From: Anaerococcus hydrogenalis DSM 7454
GTDB lineage: Bacteria; Bacillota; Clostridia; Tissierellales; Peptoniphilaceae
DNA length: 64,000 bases
Direction of reading: 5' to 3'
NCBI RefSeq assembly: GCF_000173355.1
Contig: NZ_ABXA01000019.1
Span: forward strand, 165,226 to 229,225
The translations under genes were made by a program, and so were the position numbers. Position 1 is the first letter of the stretch, and each line of letters begins with the position of its first letter. Shown here piece by piece: positions 18,571 through 29,232 of the stretch. Under the pieces are notes generated by a model that saw nothing but the letters and a program-made list of their open reading frames with translations, did not search any database and was not told where the DNA came from.

Positions 18571-20088
18571 TTAATATAAATTCACATTGTTTACTATGTT
18601 ATTTATCATTTGTCCACCAATTGGAACTGCTACTTCTCCAGCTAGTTCATCTGTATCTTCAACAACTATTGCAAATGCGAGCTTAGGATCATAGGCTGGC
18701 GCAAATCCTACAAACCATCCATCTACTCCACCATCTTTTTTATCTACAGTTCCAGATTTTCCTGCAATTTGAACTGATTGTAAATAAGCTGCCTTTGCTG
18801 TACCATAATTTACAACATCAACCATATAGTCTCTAATTGTATTTGCTATCTCTGTACTGGTTACATCAGATATAACTTCGCTTTTACTTTCTTTAATAAC
18901 TTTTCCATCTTTATTAACAACATTTCTTACCAATCTTGGTTGCATCATTTTTCCATCATTTGCAATCGTAGATGCAATCATCGCCATGTGTAAAGGTGTA
19001 ACTTTTGTCTTTCCATATCCAAAAGCTGTCATTGCTGTATCTACTTGGTTTAAGTCATCAAATGGTATTTTTGGACTAACTTTTTCTAAGTCAAATTTAT
19101 AATTTTTATTAAACATATAATCTTCTGTAACTTTTTTAAATTTATCTTTGCCAATTTGATTTATTTTTGAAGCAAAGTAAGTATTAAGAGAATTCATTAA
19201 GGCAGACCTAAGATTAACCTGTCCGTAAGAATAGTCCCCATAATTCGTAATTTTATAATTTTGTATAGTTACACTACCAGTATCATTAAAATTAGTATTT
19301 ATTCCACTTCTTAATATTGTATCTGCACTTACTATTTTCATAGTTGATGCAGGCCTATAAATACCTTGGCTTGATCTGTTTAATAAAGGTGCATCTGTGT
19401 CTTGAATTAAAAGATCCCAGTCCTCGTCCAAAGTATTAGGATTATATGATGGTTTTGATACCATGGCTAAAACTTCACCATTTCTAGGATCCATAACAAC
19501 AATTGATCCAATATGATTTCCTAAACTGTTATATGCAATTTCCTGAATTGTTTGATCAATTGTTAGGTTTAAGTTATTACCTACACCAGTTTTTTCTACC
19601 ATATCTCTTATTTTAGATGTGGGTTGGTCAGAAATATTTAAAAGTTCTTTATTATAAGTTTTTTCCAAACCACTTTTTCCATATTTTACTGAATTATATC
19701 CTGTAAAAGCTGAGTTTACTTTTCCCTCACTATAAACCCTAAAACTGTTTCCATTTTCATCTTTTTCGTTATAAACTAAGACATTTCCATTTCTATCGTA
19801 AATATTTCCTCTTTTTATAACATTTTCATTCACCCATAATCTTTTGTTATGAGAATTTTCCGAAAGGCTTTCTGCCTTAAATAGTTGAAAGTATACAAGA
19901 TACAAAACTATAAATAAAAACATTAATATAAATAAAATCATCACATATATTAATCTCTTATTCATTGTAGATTTTTCTAAAATATGGACATTTTCTTCGT
20001 CCTTTAGTCTTTGTTTTTTTTCCATTTCAAGAATTTTTTGAATAAATGGTTTTTGTTTATCTTTTTTCTTTTTCATTTTCATCACCAT
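18571..20088 (-). CDS. Class B penicillin-binding protein (transpeptidase)
   Basis: 505-residue peptidoglycan transpeptidase with a cytoplasmic basic N-terminus, one membrane helix (about 45-68), a short dimerisation domain and the transpeptidase domain. The three active-site motifs are present: S248-T-M-K251, S300-L-N302 and K444-S-G-T. It overlaps the SEDS gene by 32 bases at the longest start; several in-frame ATGs (MVMKM) leave the exact start open. Pairing with an adjacent SEDS polymerase points to a glycan polymerase/transpeptidase unit for elongation or division. Confidence 0.93.
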   Translation of the reverse strand: MVMKMKKKKDKQKPFIQKILEMEKKQRLKDEENVHILEKSTMNKRLIYVMILFILMFLFIVLYLVYFQLFKAESLSENSHNKRLWVNENVIKRGNIYDRNGNVLVYNEKDENGNSFRVYSEGKVNSAFTGYNSVKYGKSGLEKTYNKELLNISDQPTSKIRDMVEKTGVGNNLNLTIDQTIQEIAYNSLGNHIGSIVVMDPRNGEVLAMVSKPSYNPNTLDEDWDLLIQDTDAPLLNRSSQGIYRPASTMKIVSADTILRSGINTNFNDTGSVTIQNYKITNYGDYSYGQVNLRSALMNSLNTYFASKINQIGKDKFKKVTEDYMFNKNYKFDLEKVSPKIPFDDLNQVDTAMTAFGYGKTKVTPLHMAMIASTIANDGKMMQPRLVRNVVNKDGKVIKESKSEVISDVTSTEIANTIRDYMVDVVNYGTAKAAYLQSVQIAGKSGTVDKKDGGVDGWFVGFAPAYDPKLAFAIVVEDTDELAGEVAVPIGGQMINNIVNNVNLY

Positions 20089-21340
20089 TTTCTAAATTTT
20101 GACCGCAATATTGTAGTATTGCAAGTAAAATAAATCCTGAAACCATTGAAGAACCACCAGCTGATATAAATGGGAGTGTAACTCCAGTAAGTGGAATTAG
20201 TTTTAAAACCCCACCTAAAATTATTAGAGTTTGAAGTGCAAATAAAATTCCTATACAAAAAGCTAATATTGAATAAAACTTATTTTCTTGTTGTAAAGAT
20301 ACTTTAATTGCCCTATAAACCAAAATCAAAAATAATAATACAACTGCAATTCCCATAAATATTCCATATTCTTCACAAATTGCTGGAAAGATAAAATCAC
20401 TTTCAGCAACTGGTATATAATCAGGTCTTCCTAAACCAATTCCAGTTCCAAATAAACCTCCACTTGCCAAGGCAAATAATGATTGTGTAATTTGATATCC
20501 TTTATCATCAATTACAGACCATGGATCTATCCAAGTCTCAACTCTTACTCTTATGTGAGAAAATAAAAAGTAAGCTAAAATTGCACCTAATATAACTAGA
20601 ATAAGATTAACAAATATTAATTTTCTATCTCTCTCATATACAAATTGTGTAAGTATCATAGTTCCAAAAAATATTAAGGCTGTTCCCAATTCCTTTTGAA
20701 TAAAAAACATCAAAATAAAAATATAAATTCCAATAGATAGGTAATATTTTCCAAAAGCTTTTTTCTTATACTTGTTGTAATTTGTGTAAAAACTGGCTAT
20801 AAAAAATATAAACGGAATTTTAATAAATTCAGATGGTTGTATGCTAATAGGTCCAAGAGTAATCCAGTTTTTTGCTCCACCAGATGCAAATCCGAAAATT
20901 AGTGTAGCTACAAACAAAACAATAGATACCACAAAGTAAAAAACTATATGATTATCCCAATTTTTATTTTTAGGTAAGATATAATAAGTAGTAAAAAATA
21001 CTATAACTCCTATAAAATAAAATAGCAGCTGTTTTTTTCCTAAAGCTGGATCTAGCCTATAAATCATTACAACTCCAATTGAAAACAACATATTAACTAT
21101 CAACAATAATATACTATCGCTTCTTGTTAGTTTGTTAGCTAAGACAGTAGAGATAATTGTAATAGCAAGTATTGCTACATATGCATAAAAATCACCACTT
21201 TTTAGCTTATCTGCATTATAAATCATGGATAAACTTAAAGATAGAAATTCAAAAACAAACAAAAGAAATAGAGCTTTAGCCTTATATTTTTTTTGGTTAA
21301 GAATATTTTTATTTTCTTTTTTAAGCATCTTCATCACCAT
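20057..21340 (-). CDS. SEDS-family peptidoglycan polymerase (FtsW/RodA)
   Basis: 427-residue protein with about ten membrane helices. SEDS hallmarks include GSGGAKNWITLGP-like residues (FASGGAKNWITLGPISIQPSE), KELGTALIFFG, and the late PLTGVTLPFISAGGSS. It is the cognate partner of the class B PBP encoded next. Starts at 21340, 21334 or 21328 are all possible; the last overlaps the FHA stop least. Confidence 0.94.
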   Translation of the reverse strand: MVMKMLKKENKNILNQKKYKAKALFLLFVFEFLSLSLSMIYNADKLKSGDFYAYVAILAITIISTVLANKLTRSDSILLLIVNMLFSIGVVMIYRLDPALGKKQLLFYFIGVIVFFTTYYILPKNKNWDNHIVFYFVVSIVLFVATLIFGFASGGAKNWITLGPISIQPSEFIKIPFIFFIASFYTNYNKYKKKAFGKYYLSIGIYIFILMFFIQKELGTALIFFGTMILTQFVYERDRKLIFVNLILVILGAILAYFLFSHIRVRVETWIDPWSVIDDKGYQITQSLFALASGGLFGTGIGLGRPDYIPVAESDFIFPAICEEYGIFMGIAVVLLFLILVYRAIKVSLQQENKFYSILAFCIGILFALQTLIILGGVLKLIPLTGVTLPFISAGGSSMVSGFILLAILQYCGQNLENGDENEKEKR

Positions 21341-21824
21341 TTATAAATAAAAATTTTAATTCCCCAAATTTTATTATATCTTTATTTTTAAGCTCGATAG
21401 CTTCATTTATTCTTTCATCATTTAGGTAAGTACCATTAGAAGAGTTCAAATCTTCTAAAAAATATATTCCATTATCTAAAATAATCCTTGCATGAAAACT
21501 TGATAAAAACTTATCCTTTATACATATAGAATTTCTATCATCTCTTCCTATTGTATTGTTTTCACCTATATAATAGTATTCTTGAACTTTAAACTTATGT
21601 TCTTGATTTTGATTAATAAACTGTAGATATGTATCTGAGATTTGCTCTTTTTTAACAGCATATCTTACATCATAATAAATTATTCTTATAATAGAATAAA
21701 TAAAGTATAAGACAATTACTACGAATACATATTTTAAAATTGTAGATAACAATTGATATAATGTCATATTACCAAAAACTTGTATAGAAAAAACTTTATC
21801 TATAAAGTTAAAAAATTGATCCAT
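21321..21824 (-). CDS. Membrane-anchored FHA-domain protein
   Basis: 167 residues: one N-terminal membrane helix (about 20-45) and a C-terminal forkhead-associated domain with IGRDDRNSICI, SSFHARI and LEDLNSSNGTYLN. FHA domains bind phosphothreonine, so this protein probably links a Ser/Thr kinase signal to the SEDS-PBP pair, as FhaA/FhaB do in actinobacteria. It is the first gene of the three-gene operon. Confidence 0.9.
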   Translation of the reverse strand: MDQFFNFIDKVFSIQVFGNMTLYQLLSTILKYVFVVIVLYFIYSIIRIIYYDVRYAVKKEQISDTYLQFINQNQEHKFKVQEYYYIGENNTIGRDDRNSICIKDKFLSSFHARIILDNGIYFLEDLNSSNGTYLNDERINEAIELKNKDIIKFGELKFLFINGDEDA

Positions 21825-21924
21825 AAGACCTCCTTACTTTCTTTTATCTATCTTATCAAAAATTTATCTTTCTTTAAAATAAACTTATAAAAAACATAAG
21901 TTTATTTTAAATTCCAAAAATATT

Positions 21925-21962
21925 ATGCCTATGAACTATATGAAAAATTTGTTCATAGGCAT
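21925..21962 (-). terminator. Terminator of the glycogen operon
   Basis: 12-bp perfect stem ATGCCTATGAAC/GTTCATAGGCAT beginning 13 bases past the pgcA stop, with a moderately T-rich tail on the minus strand. Confidence 0.78.
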
Positions 21963-21974
21963 ATTTTTTTAGCT

Positions 21975-23667
21975 TTAATCAATCTTATCTATTATTTTAT
22001 TAACTTCTGCTTTTAATTTTTCTTTCTTATCTTCTGCTTTTTCTTCGCTTTCACCTATAAGATTTAAGTATAATTTTATTTTTGGCTCTGTACCTGATGG
22101 TCTTAGAACAAACCAAGAATCATCTTCTAGATAGTATTTCAAAACATTAGATTTAGAAAGACCAGTATCATCGAATTGATAATCTACAATTTTTTTAACT
22201 TTTAATCCTATAAATTTATCAATTGGATTTTTTCTTATGCTCTCCATAATTCTTTTGATTTTTTTGAGCCCCATCCAAACCTTCAAGTACTATAGATTGA
22301 ACTTCATTTGAATAATATCCGTATTCTTCATAAATTTTTTCTAAAACATCTAATAAAGATTCACCTTTTTTCTTGTAATAAGCTGTCATTTCACTAATAA
22401 GCATAGCAGCATTTACAGCATCCTTATCTCTTACGAATGTTTTATAATTATATCCTATACTTTCTTCAAATCCAAAGATAAATTCACCTTTGCCAACTTT
22501 TTCAAACTCATTGGCAACTTCATAAATATTTTTAAATCCAGTCAAAACTTCGTAAACATCAACACCAAAACTTTTTGCAATAGGCTTTACTAAATCTGTT
22601 GATACAATTGATTTAACAATAGCACCATCTTTTGGCAAAGAATTATTTTCTTTTAGGGCAGTTAAAATATAGTTTGAAAGAAGAGATCCAATTTGATTTC
22701 CTGTTAAGAATATATAATTCCCATTTTCATCTTTTACTTCTACAGCACACCTGTCTGAATCAGGATCTGTTGCAAGTAAAAGTTCAGCATCAACTTTCTT
22801 TCCTAGTTCTTCTGAAAGTTTAAAAGCTTTTGGATCTTCAGGATTTGGATAACCAACAGTAGAAAAATCTGGATCTGGATTTTCTTGTTCTTCAACTATA
22901 TAAATATTTTTAAATCCTCTTTCATCAAGAATTCTTCTAACCAATTTATTCCCACAACCATTTAATGGTGTATATACAATTTTAACATTTTTATCGATAT
23001 CTTCATTAATTGTGCAATCCAAAACTTCTTTAACATAATCTTCTATAAGAGAATCATCTATATAAGAAATTATTCCTTCACCCATTGCCTTATCAAAATC
23101 TACTCTTTTTATTTTAGAATAATCATCATATTCTTTCATATAATTTTGAATTTTTACAGCTGTATCTTCAAGTATTTGGCTTCCGTCTGATCCATAAGCC
23201 TTATATCCATTATATTCTCTTGGATTATGACTTGCAGTAACCATAACTCCACCTATAGCTTTTAATTTTCTAATTGCATATGAGCAAACAGGAGTTGGTT
23301 GAATATCTTTAAAAATATGAACTTTTATTCCATTAGCTGCAAAAACTTCAGAGCTAATTTTTGAAAACTCATCTGATCTATGTCTTACATCATAACAAAT
23401 TACAACACCCTTTTCTTTTGCCTCTTCACCCATCTCATTAATTGTATCTGCAAATCCTTGAGTTGCTTTAGCAACTGTGTATTGATTCATTCTATTTGTT
23501 CCAGCACCAATCTTACCTCTAAGACCTGCAGTACCGAATGCTAGTTCTTGATAGAACCTATCTTCTATTTCTGCTTCATCATCTTCTATTTTTTTTAATT
23601 CATTCCTTGTGTCATTATCAAAGAACTCATTATTCAACCAATCTTCATAAATTTTTTTATAATTCAT
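21975..23667 (-). pseudogene. pgcA: Phosphoglucomutase/phosphomannomutase, split by a one-base frameshift
   Basis: Interconverts glucose-1-phosphate and glucose-6-phosphate, linking glycogen metabolism to glycolysis. The first frame carries the phosphoserine loop TASHNPREYNGYK, the metal loop DPDSDRCAVE and FGFEESIGY. The last 80 residues, with the phosphate-binding RPSGTEPKIK, are in another frame. Removing one A from the A7 run (plus T7 at 22259-22265) restores GAQKIKRIMESIRKNPIDKF. All motifs are intact, so a sequencing indel is likely. Confidence 0.9.
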
Positions 23668-25543
23668 CTTTTTCTCCTCTTATATATACATTTGCAGATT
23701 TTTTACCTAAATAATTAACTTCAGATATATCTAATCTTTTATTAATAATACCCTTTTGATTAAAAATTTTAACAAGTTCTTTTTCACCTTCAAATATCTT
23801 ATTTTTCAGATTTTCATCTATATAAATCTCTTTATCTAGAGCATTTATTATTATATAAACCAAACTGTCCCTATCTTTTAATTTATAGGCAATAATATGA
23901 TCATCTAGATTATCAACAAATGTTAGGCTTTTTTTAATTTCTGATGATTTAATTATGTTGAAAATTTTTAATTTTTTTCTAAGTTTTATTAAATCCTTAA
24001 CATATTCAAACATTTCTAAGTTATCAATTTTATCTTGCCAGTTAACTCCATTTACACTCAAGCTTGAATTGTAGGAATTGCTGTTATTTGATTTGGTATT
24101 ATTAAATTCATTACCTTCATAAATAAGGGGCTTGCCAAAAGATAAAAATAAAATAGCAAAGCCTAATTTAGCAATTAAATTTATATCATCATCATGATTT
24201 AAGGAAATTTTTAGTTTATCATAATATATTAAATTATCATGGCAATTAAAATAGTTTATTACCTCGCTAGCGTCATCTGCAAATCCATTTCTTTTTTCAT
24301 CATAAAAAATACTTCCTGCTATTCCTGTTTCAATTTGATTTTTCAAAAAGAAATTTCCTTGAATATAACCCTTAGAGTAACCATTATTATCACCCTTTAT
24401 TGCATCTCTATACCTATCATTAAATACTGAAAATCCATTAGATTTTTGACTTCCTATTAAAATTTGCTTATCAATTGGAAGCGCAGATTCTCCACCCATC
24501 CAAGGCTCTCCATAAACCATAATATATGGCTTTATTTTTTTTAATTCTTTTAGGGCGATTTTTATTGTATCGATATCAATTAAGGCCATAAGATCAAATC
24601 TAAAACCATCAATATCGTATTCTAAGACCCAATGCTTTAATGAATCTATAATTAATTTTCTTACAAATGGCCTTTCGCTTGCAAGTTCATTTCCCACCCC
24701 CGAACCATTTGAAAAATTTCCATCCTTATTTCTTCTATGATAGTAGCCTGGAGCAAGGATTTCAAGATTTGAATCTTTTGTTTTATAGGTATGGTTAAAA
24801 ACTACATCCATTATTACATTTATATTATTTTCATGGATTGTTTTAATCATTTTCTTTAATTCATAAATTCGTCTGGATGGATTATATGGATTTGTTGAAT
24901 AAGAACCTTCAACATTAAAATATAGCTCTGGGTCATAACCCCAATTATAATTATCAGCATCAAAAAATTTTTCTTCTTCTTCAAATGTAGTAATAAAATC
25001 ATAGATGGGCATTAATTGAATGTGGGTAATTCCCAAATCAACTATATTACTTAATCCAGTAGATTGACCACAAAAGTTAGTCTCAATTTCCGAAAGACCC
25101 AAATATTTCCCCCTATATTTCACACCTGAGTTTTTATTAGATGTATAGTCTTTGACATTTAATTCATAAATAACAGCCTCGTTTTCTAAATTTTTCTTAT
25201 AACTTTTATTAAACCCTTTAGGATTTGTTTTTTTAAAATCAATAACTGCAGACATAAGACTATTTATTGATGAAGCTGTAGAGTAAGGGTCTGTAACTTC
25301 GTACATATCTTCTACTAAGTAAGAATAAAAATATCCATCCAAATCTCTTTCTATTTTACAGTAGAAGATGTCATAGTCCTCTTTAACCATTGAAAATTTT
25401 TCTTTTCTAGTCTTCCTATAGTCATCACTTATTAATAATTCTATTTTTTCTCTATTGGGAGCAAATACCCTAAATTCTGTAAAATTTTTATTGTAATTTG
25501 CTCCCATTTTTATATCTTTAATTTCTTCGTACTTGTATGTCAT
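23657..25543 (-). CDS. pulA: Type I pullulanase / GH13 debranching enzyme
   Basis: 628-residue cytosolic enzyme (no signal peptide) cleaving alpha-1,6 branches of glycogen. It has an N-terminal CBM48-like region (about 10-105), then a GH13 barrel. The pullulanase marker YNWGYDP lies at 199-205. Catalytic residues are visible: region I DVVFNHTY, nucleophile D317 in GFRFDLMALI, acid/base E346 in YGEPW, and region IV CHDN. It overlaps pgcA by 11 bases. Confidence 0.9.
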   Translation of the reverse strand: MTYKYEEIKDIKMGANYNKNFTEFRVFAPNREKIELLISDDYRKTRKEKFSMVKEDYDIFYCKIERDLDGYFYSYLVEDMYEVTDPYSTASSINSLMSAVIDFKKTNPKGFNKSYKKNLENEAVIYELNVKDYTSNKNSGVKYRGKYLGLSEIETNFCGQSTGLSNIVDLGITHIQLMPIYDFITTFEEEEKFFDADNYNWGYDPELYFNVEGSYSTNPYNPSRRIYELKKMIKTIHENNINVIMDVVFNHTYKTKDSNLEILAPGYYHRRNKDGNFSNGSGVGNELASERPFVRKLIIDSLKHWVLEYDIDGFRFDLMALIDIDTIKIALKELKKIKPYIMVYGEPWMGGESALPIDKQILIGSQKSNGFSVFNDRYRDAIKGDNNGYSKGYIQGNFFLKNQIETGIAGSIFYDEKRNGFADDASEVINYFNCHDNLIYYDKLKISLNHDDDINLIAKLGFAILFLSFGKPLIYEGNEFNNTKSNNSNSYNSSLSVNGVNWQDKIDNLEMFEYVKDLIKLRKKLKIFNIIKSSEIKKSLTFVDNLDDHIIAYKLKDRDSLVYIIINALDKEIYIDENLKNKIFEGEKELVKIFNQKGIINKRLDISEVNYLGKKSANVYIRGEKDEL

Positions 25544-25548
25544 GTTTC

Positions 25549-27792
25549 CTATTTTAATATTTCTAAATTTTTGCCAAGATTAAATTCTTTTGCCCACAAA
25601 ATATTAGCAATCTCATTGTTTATCCATTTCCTTTTATCTAGGTAATCTTTTCCTAACTTTAATCTAATATCCAATAGGTCTTTATTATCTTTAAAAATTA
25701 AAAATGAATCATTGTATGAAATTATATAATCGAAAATATTTTTGAAATTATAAGGCAAATTGTTATAATCTTCGTTTATCAAATTATCAACCGTAATTTT
25801 AATTATATCATTTTTATAATAAAAATCATTAGCATTATATGTCTTTTGAGTCATCACCAACTCATCATAAGTTTTTCCGAATGTATAAATCTTATTTTCC
25901 TTATTGAAATTTGATAATACTCCACCCTTGGATGAAATTACATTTGAGAAATTAAAAATCGAATGCATCATTTCAAAACTTTGATTATCAAATATTGGTA
26001 AGGTTAAGTTACTATAAACATCACAGGCTGGATAAATAAGCTTAAGTTTTTCTACATTCAAATCTTCAATAAATATTATTTTTATCTTTTCTTTAATGAG
26101 TCTATCCTTATCAATCATGTGTTTTAGAGCAAAAATAAATTTTATAATTTCCTTTGCCATATAATATCCATCATTGGCCTTACCAGAAAATATATAAGTT
26201 GTTGGACTTATGATAATATTCGAATTTTCCTTTAACATATAATAAATACTTGCAATATTTATAGCATTTAGAAGTTGCCTTTTTGCTTCATGAAACATGG
26301 TAAGCTGCATATCAAAAATAGAGTATGGGTTTAGAGACTTATTTTTATCAAGATCAAAACTTTCAATAAAACTTAGTTTATTTTTATATTTTGCTTCTTC
26401 TAAATCATCTACTAAGTTAGAGTTATTCTTCAAGTCATTTAACTTTTCCAAACTAATATCATTGTTTATATCTATTCTATAATTATTTAGTACATTTTTT
26501 AAGTTTATATTATTAGAACTAGCATACATATCCCTATCTATACCAAAATTAATATACGAAAACTTTTTATAATCAATTTTATAATTTTCTACAAATGTTT
26601 TTGAAAGATAAAAATATTTTCCAACAAAACAATAATTTACTCTATCATATCTTAATTGTTGATTTTCAATTATATTTAAATCTAAATTATCCTTACAGTA
26701 CTTATCTAAATTTATAATTTCATCATACATAGATTCATCGATTAATTTAATCATTTCTATATCATAATATTCTCTTGAATCAGGGGTAAGAAGAAAACCA
26801 ATGTGATTAAAAATATTTTTGCTCAACTTCACACATTCATCTAATTCTAAACCATAACCGACATTCAAACACCTAATAAATTCAAGGATAGCTAAGCTTG
26901 GGTGAATATCAGAAATGATTACTTTGATTTTTTTATCTATTTTTCTAATATCATCTTCTTTTTTAAAATACCTTCTTAGGATATCTTGAACTGATGATAC
27001 ACTATAGAAATATTCTTGCTTTAACCTAAATAATTTCCCCTCATATGTCGAATTGTCCAAATATAAAAATTGAGTGAGTGAGTTATTATCAATATAATCA
27101 TTATAAAAGTTCTTTAAATCTCCACTAGTATTATTTAAATAATTAATTTTATTAATTGATTCAGCCTTCCATAGTCTTAATGTATTTACATAATCATTTT
27201 CCTCATTAAAAATGGGCATATCATATGCAACAGACTTTAATTGCTTATTCTCCATTTTTATTATATAAGAAAAAGCCTTCTTATGTTCCCACTTATTTCC
27301 CTTATATAACCATTCATTAGAATTAATAAATTGACTTCCATCAATAATTTTTTGCTTCATTCCTCCACTTTCATATCTTAGTGCATATGAAATGGACTTT
27401 ATTTTATTTTTAGATAGTTCTTTTGCGAGATACCATGATCCAAAGCCTATTTCACTATTTCCAAGGCTTGCTTCCCTTTCATAAGCTATTAGATCATCCA
27501 TAGATAAACCAAGAATAGATAAACATTGATCAACTTCTTTCTCATAATTTAAAGATTTGATTGCACTTGATAAAAATTTCCCTGGATTATATTCAAAAGA
27601 TAAAATATAAAGCTCTTTACCTTCATAATATTTCTTAGAATCAGACCAATTTTTTCCTATATCTTGTAAAAGTGCCTTTACAAGACCATCATAAATTTCA
27701 TTTATTCTTGCATCTTCAACGTCTTTAGCATAAAAAGAATACAAAAAATTTTGTATTCTTTTTAAAATAAAATTATTTACTTTTTTCATCAC
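25549..27792 (-). CDS. Glycogen-phosphorylase-like protein lacking the PLP lysine
   Basis: 747-residue relative of glycogen phosphorylase, close to the family's full length. Recognisable blocks include YILSFEYNPGKFL, EASLGNSEIG, SDIHPSLAILE and YIFSGKANDGYYMAKEIIK. The catalytic parts are eroded. The KRxHEYKRQLLN motif reads TMFHEAKRQLLN (about residues 498-509), losing the Lys and Arg that hold phosphate. The PLP site EASGTGNMKF aligns without gaps to DNQSFEMMHS, with the Schiff-base lysine replaced by H610. Phosphorolysis by the known mechanism is therefore not expected. It shares operon and spacing with glgA and pulA, so a scaffold or glycogen-binding role is my inference. Confidence 0.82.
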   Translation of the reverse strand: MMKKVNNFILKRIQNFLYSFYAKDVEDARINEIYDGLVKALLQDIGKNWSDSKKYYEGKELYILSFEYNPGKFLSSAIKSLNYEKEVDQCLSILGLSMDDLIAYEREASLGNSEIGFGSWYLAKELSKNKIKSISYALRYESGGMKQKIIDGSQFINSNEWLYKGNKWEHKKAFSYIIKMENKQLKSVAYDMPIFNEENDYVNTLRLWKAESINKINYLNNTSGDLKNFYNDYIDNNSLTQFLYLDNSTYEGKLFRLKQEYFYSVSSVQDILRRYFKKEDDIRKIDKKIKVIISDIHPSLAILEFIRCLNVGYGLELDECVKLSKNIFNHIGFLLTPDSREYYDIEMIKLIDESMYDEIINLDKYCKDNLDLNIIENQQLRYDRVNYCFVGKYFYLSKTFVENYKIDYKKFSYINFGIDRDMYASSNNINLKNVLNNYRIDINNDISLEKLNDLKNNSNLVDDLEEAKYKNKLSFIESFDLDKNKSLNPYSIFDMQLTMFHEAKRQLLNAINIASIYYMLKENSNIIISPTTYIFSGKANDGYYMAKEIIKFIFALKHMIDKDRLIKEKIKIIFIEDLNVEKLKLIYPACDVYSNLTLPIFDNQSFEMMHSIFNFSNVISSKGGVLSNFNKENKIYTFGKTYDELVMTQKTYNANDFYYKNDIIKITVDNLINEDYNNLPYNFKNIFDYIISYNDSFLIFKDNKDLLDIRLKLGKDYLDKRKWINNEIANILWAKEFNLGKNLEILK

Positions 27793-29222
27793 TAAGCCTT
27801 AATACTTTCGTACAAATCTATATATTTTTTTGAAGATTCTTCCCAATCATTCTTTTCATTCATTGCATTTTCAATTAATTTTTTAAAGGCTTCTTTATTA
27901 TTTTTATATAAATCTATAGCATTTTTACTTGCAAAGAGTAATTCATGGGCATTAATATTTTCAAATGAAAAACCTGTTCCTTCACCAGTATATTTATTGT
28001 AAGGCTTTACTGTATCCTTTAATCCACCGGCTTCTCTAACTATAGGTAATGAACCATACCTCATAGCTATTAATTGGCTAATTCCACAAGGTTCAGAAAT
28101 TGAAGGCATCATAAATAAATCACTTGCTGCATATAATTTATGGCTTTCTTTTCCATCATAATAAATTCTTGCAGCAACCTTGTCAGGATATTTCCACTCA
28201 AAATATTTAAACATTTCTTCATAAGTATAATCACCAGTTCCAAGAACTACTAATTGAATATCTTCTTGTAATAATTCATCTAAAATATATCTTACTAAAT
28301 CAAAACCCTTCATTGATGTAAGCCTTGAACAAATAGCAATCATAGGTACATCGGGATTCACAGGCAAACCATATTCTTTTTGTAAGTTAGTTTTATTTTC
28401 TAGCTTCTTATTTAATGATTTTAAATCATAATTTTCATAAATATTTTTATCAGTTTTAGGATTCCATACGTCATAATCAATTCCATTTACAATACCTGAT
28501 AATTTTCCTTGGTATTCTCTTATAACCCCATCGAGTCCCTCACCATAGAAAGGATATTTTATTTCATCTGCATAATTTTCACTAACGGTATTAAAAGCTG
28601 TTGAATGAACTATTCCACCTTTCATAAAGTTTATTGCATCAAAATATTTTAAATCATGTTCATTAAAATAATATCCATCAAGCCCAGTAAGGGTTAAGTA
28701 TCCAGAATCAAAAACTCCCTGATATTTTAAGTTGTGGATTGTAAATAAGCATCTTACATCATCAAAAAACTCATCACCTTTTCTAAAATCATTTACATAT
28801 ATATTTACAAGAGCAGTATGCCAATCGTTGGCATGGATTATATCTGGTTTAAAATCTATTTCTTTTCCAAGCAAAGTTGCAGCTTTTGAGAAATATATAA
28901 ATCTTTCAGCATCGTCATCATAACCATAAGCGCTTGGTCTATCAAAATATTCTAAATTGTCTATAAAATAAAATTCAACATTATCCCATTTTAAAGAATA
29001 AATACCAGCATATTGGTGTTTCCAATCAAGATCTACATAAAACTCTTTAATTTTTTTCATTTTTTTTCTATAAGCTTGATCTATACTTGAATATAAAGGC
29101 ATACAAACTCTTATATCTACACCTTTTTTTACAAGTTCTTTTGGTAGAGAACCTGCAACATCTGCAAGTCCTCCAGTTTTAATAAAGGGATCAGCCTCAC
29201 TTGTTAAAAATAATACTTTCAT
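27792..29222 (-). CDS. glgA: Glycogen synthase (ADP-glucose)
   Basis: 476-residue GT5 retaining glucosyltransferase elongating alpha-1,4-glucan from ADP-glucose. The N-terminal donor motif KTGGLADVAGSLPKEL is intact, as is the C-terminal SRLTSMKGFDLV and the MPSISEPCGISQL region holding the donor-binding glutamate. Length is standard. It overlaps the phosphorylase-like gene by one base. Confidence 0.97.
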   Translation of the reverse strand: MKVLFLTSEADPFIKTGGLADVAGSLPKELVKKGVDIRVCMPLYSSIDQAYRKKMKKIKEFYVDLDWKHQYAGIYSLKWDNVEFYFIDNLEYFDRPSAYGYDDDAERFIYFSKAATLLGKEIDFKPDIIHANDWHTALVNIYVNDFRKGDEFFDDVRCLFTIHNLKYQGVFDSGYLTLTGLDGYYFNEHDLKYFDAINFMKGGIVHSTAFNTVSENYADEIKYPFYGEGLDGVIREYQGKLSGIVNGIDYDVWNPKTDKNIYENYDLKSLNKKLENKTNLQKEYGLPVNPDVPMIAICSRLTSMKGFDLVRYILDELLQEDIQLVVLGTGDYTYEEMFKYFEWKYPDKVAARIYYDGKESHKLYAASDLFMMPSISEPCGISQLIAMRYGSLPIVREAGGLKDTVKPYNKYTGEGTGFSFENINAHELLFASKNAIDLYKNNKEAFKKLIENAMNEKNDWEESSKKYIDLYESIKA

Positions 29223-29232
29223 TTAAAACTCC

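Noticed and set aside
25549..27792. Annotation as an active glycogen phosphorylase
   Set aside because: The PLP lysine and phosphate-binding residues are missing in unambiguous aligned motifs.
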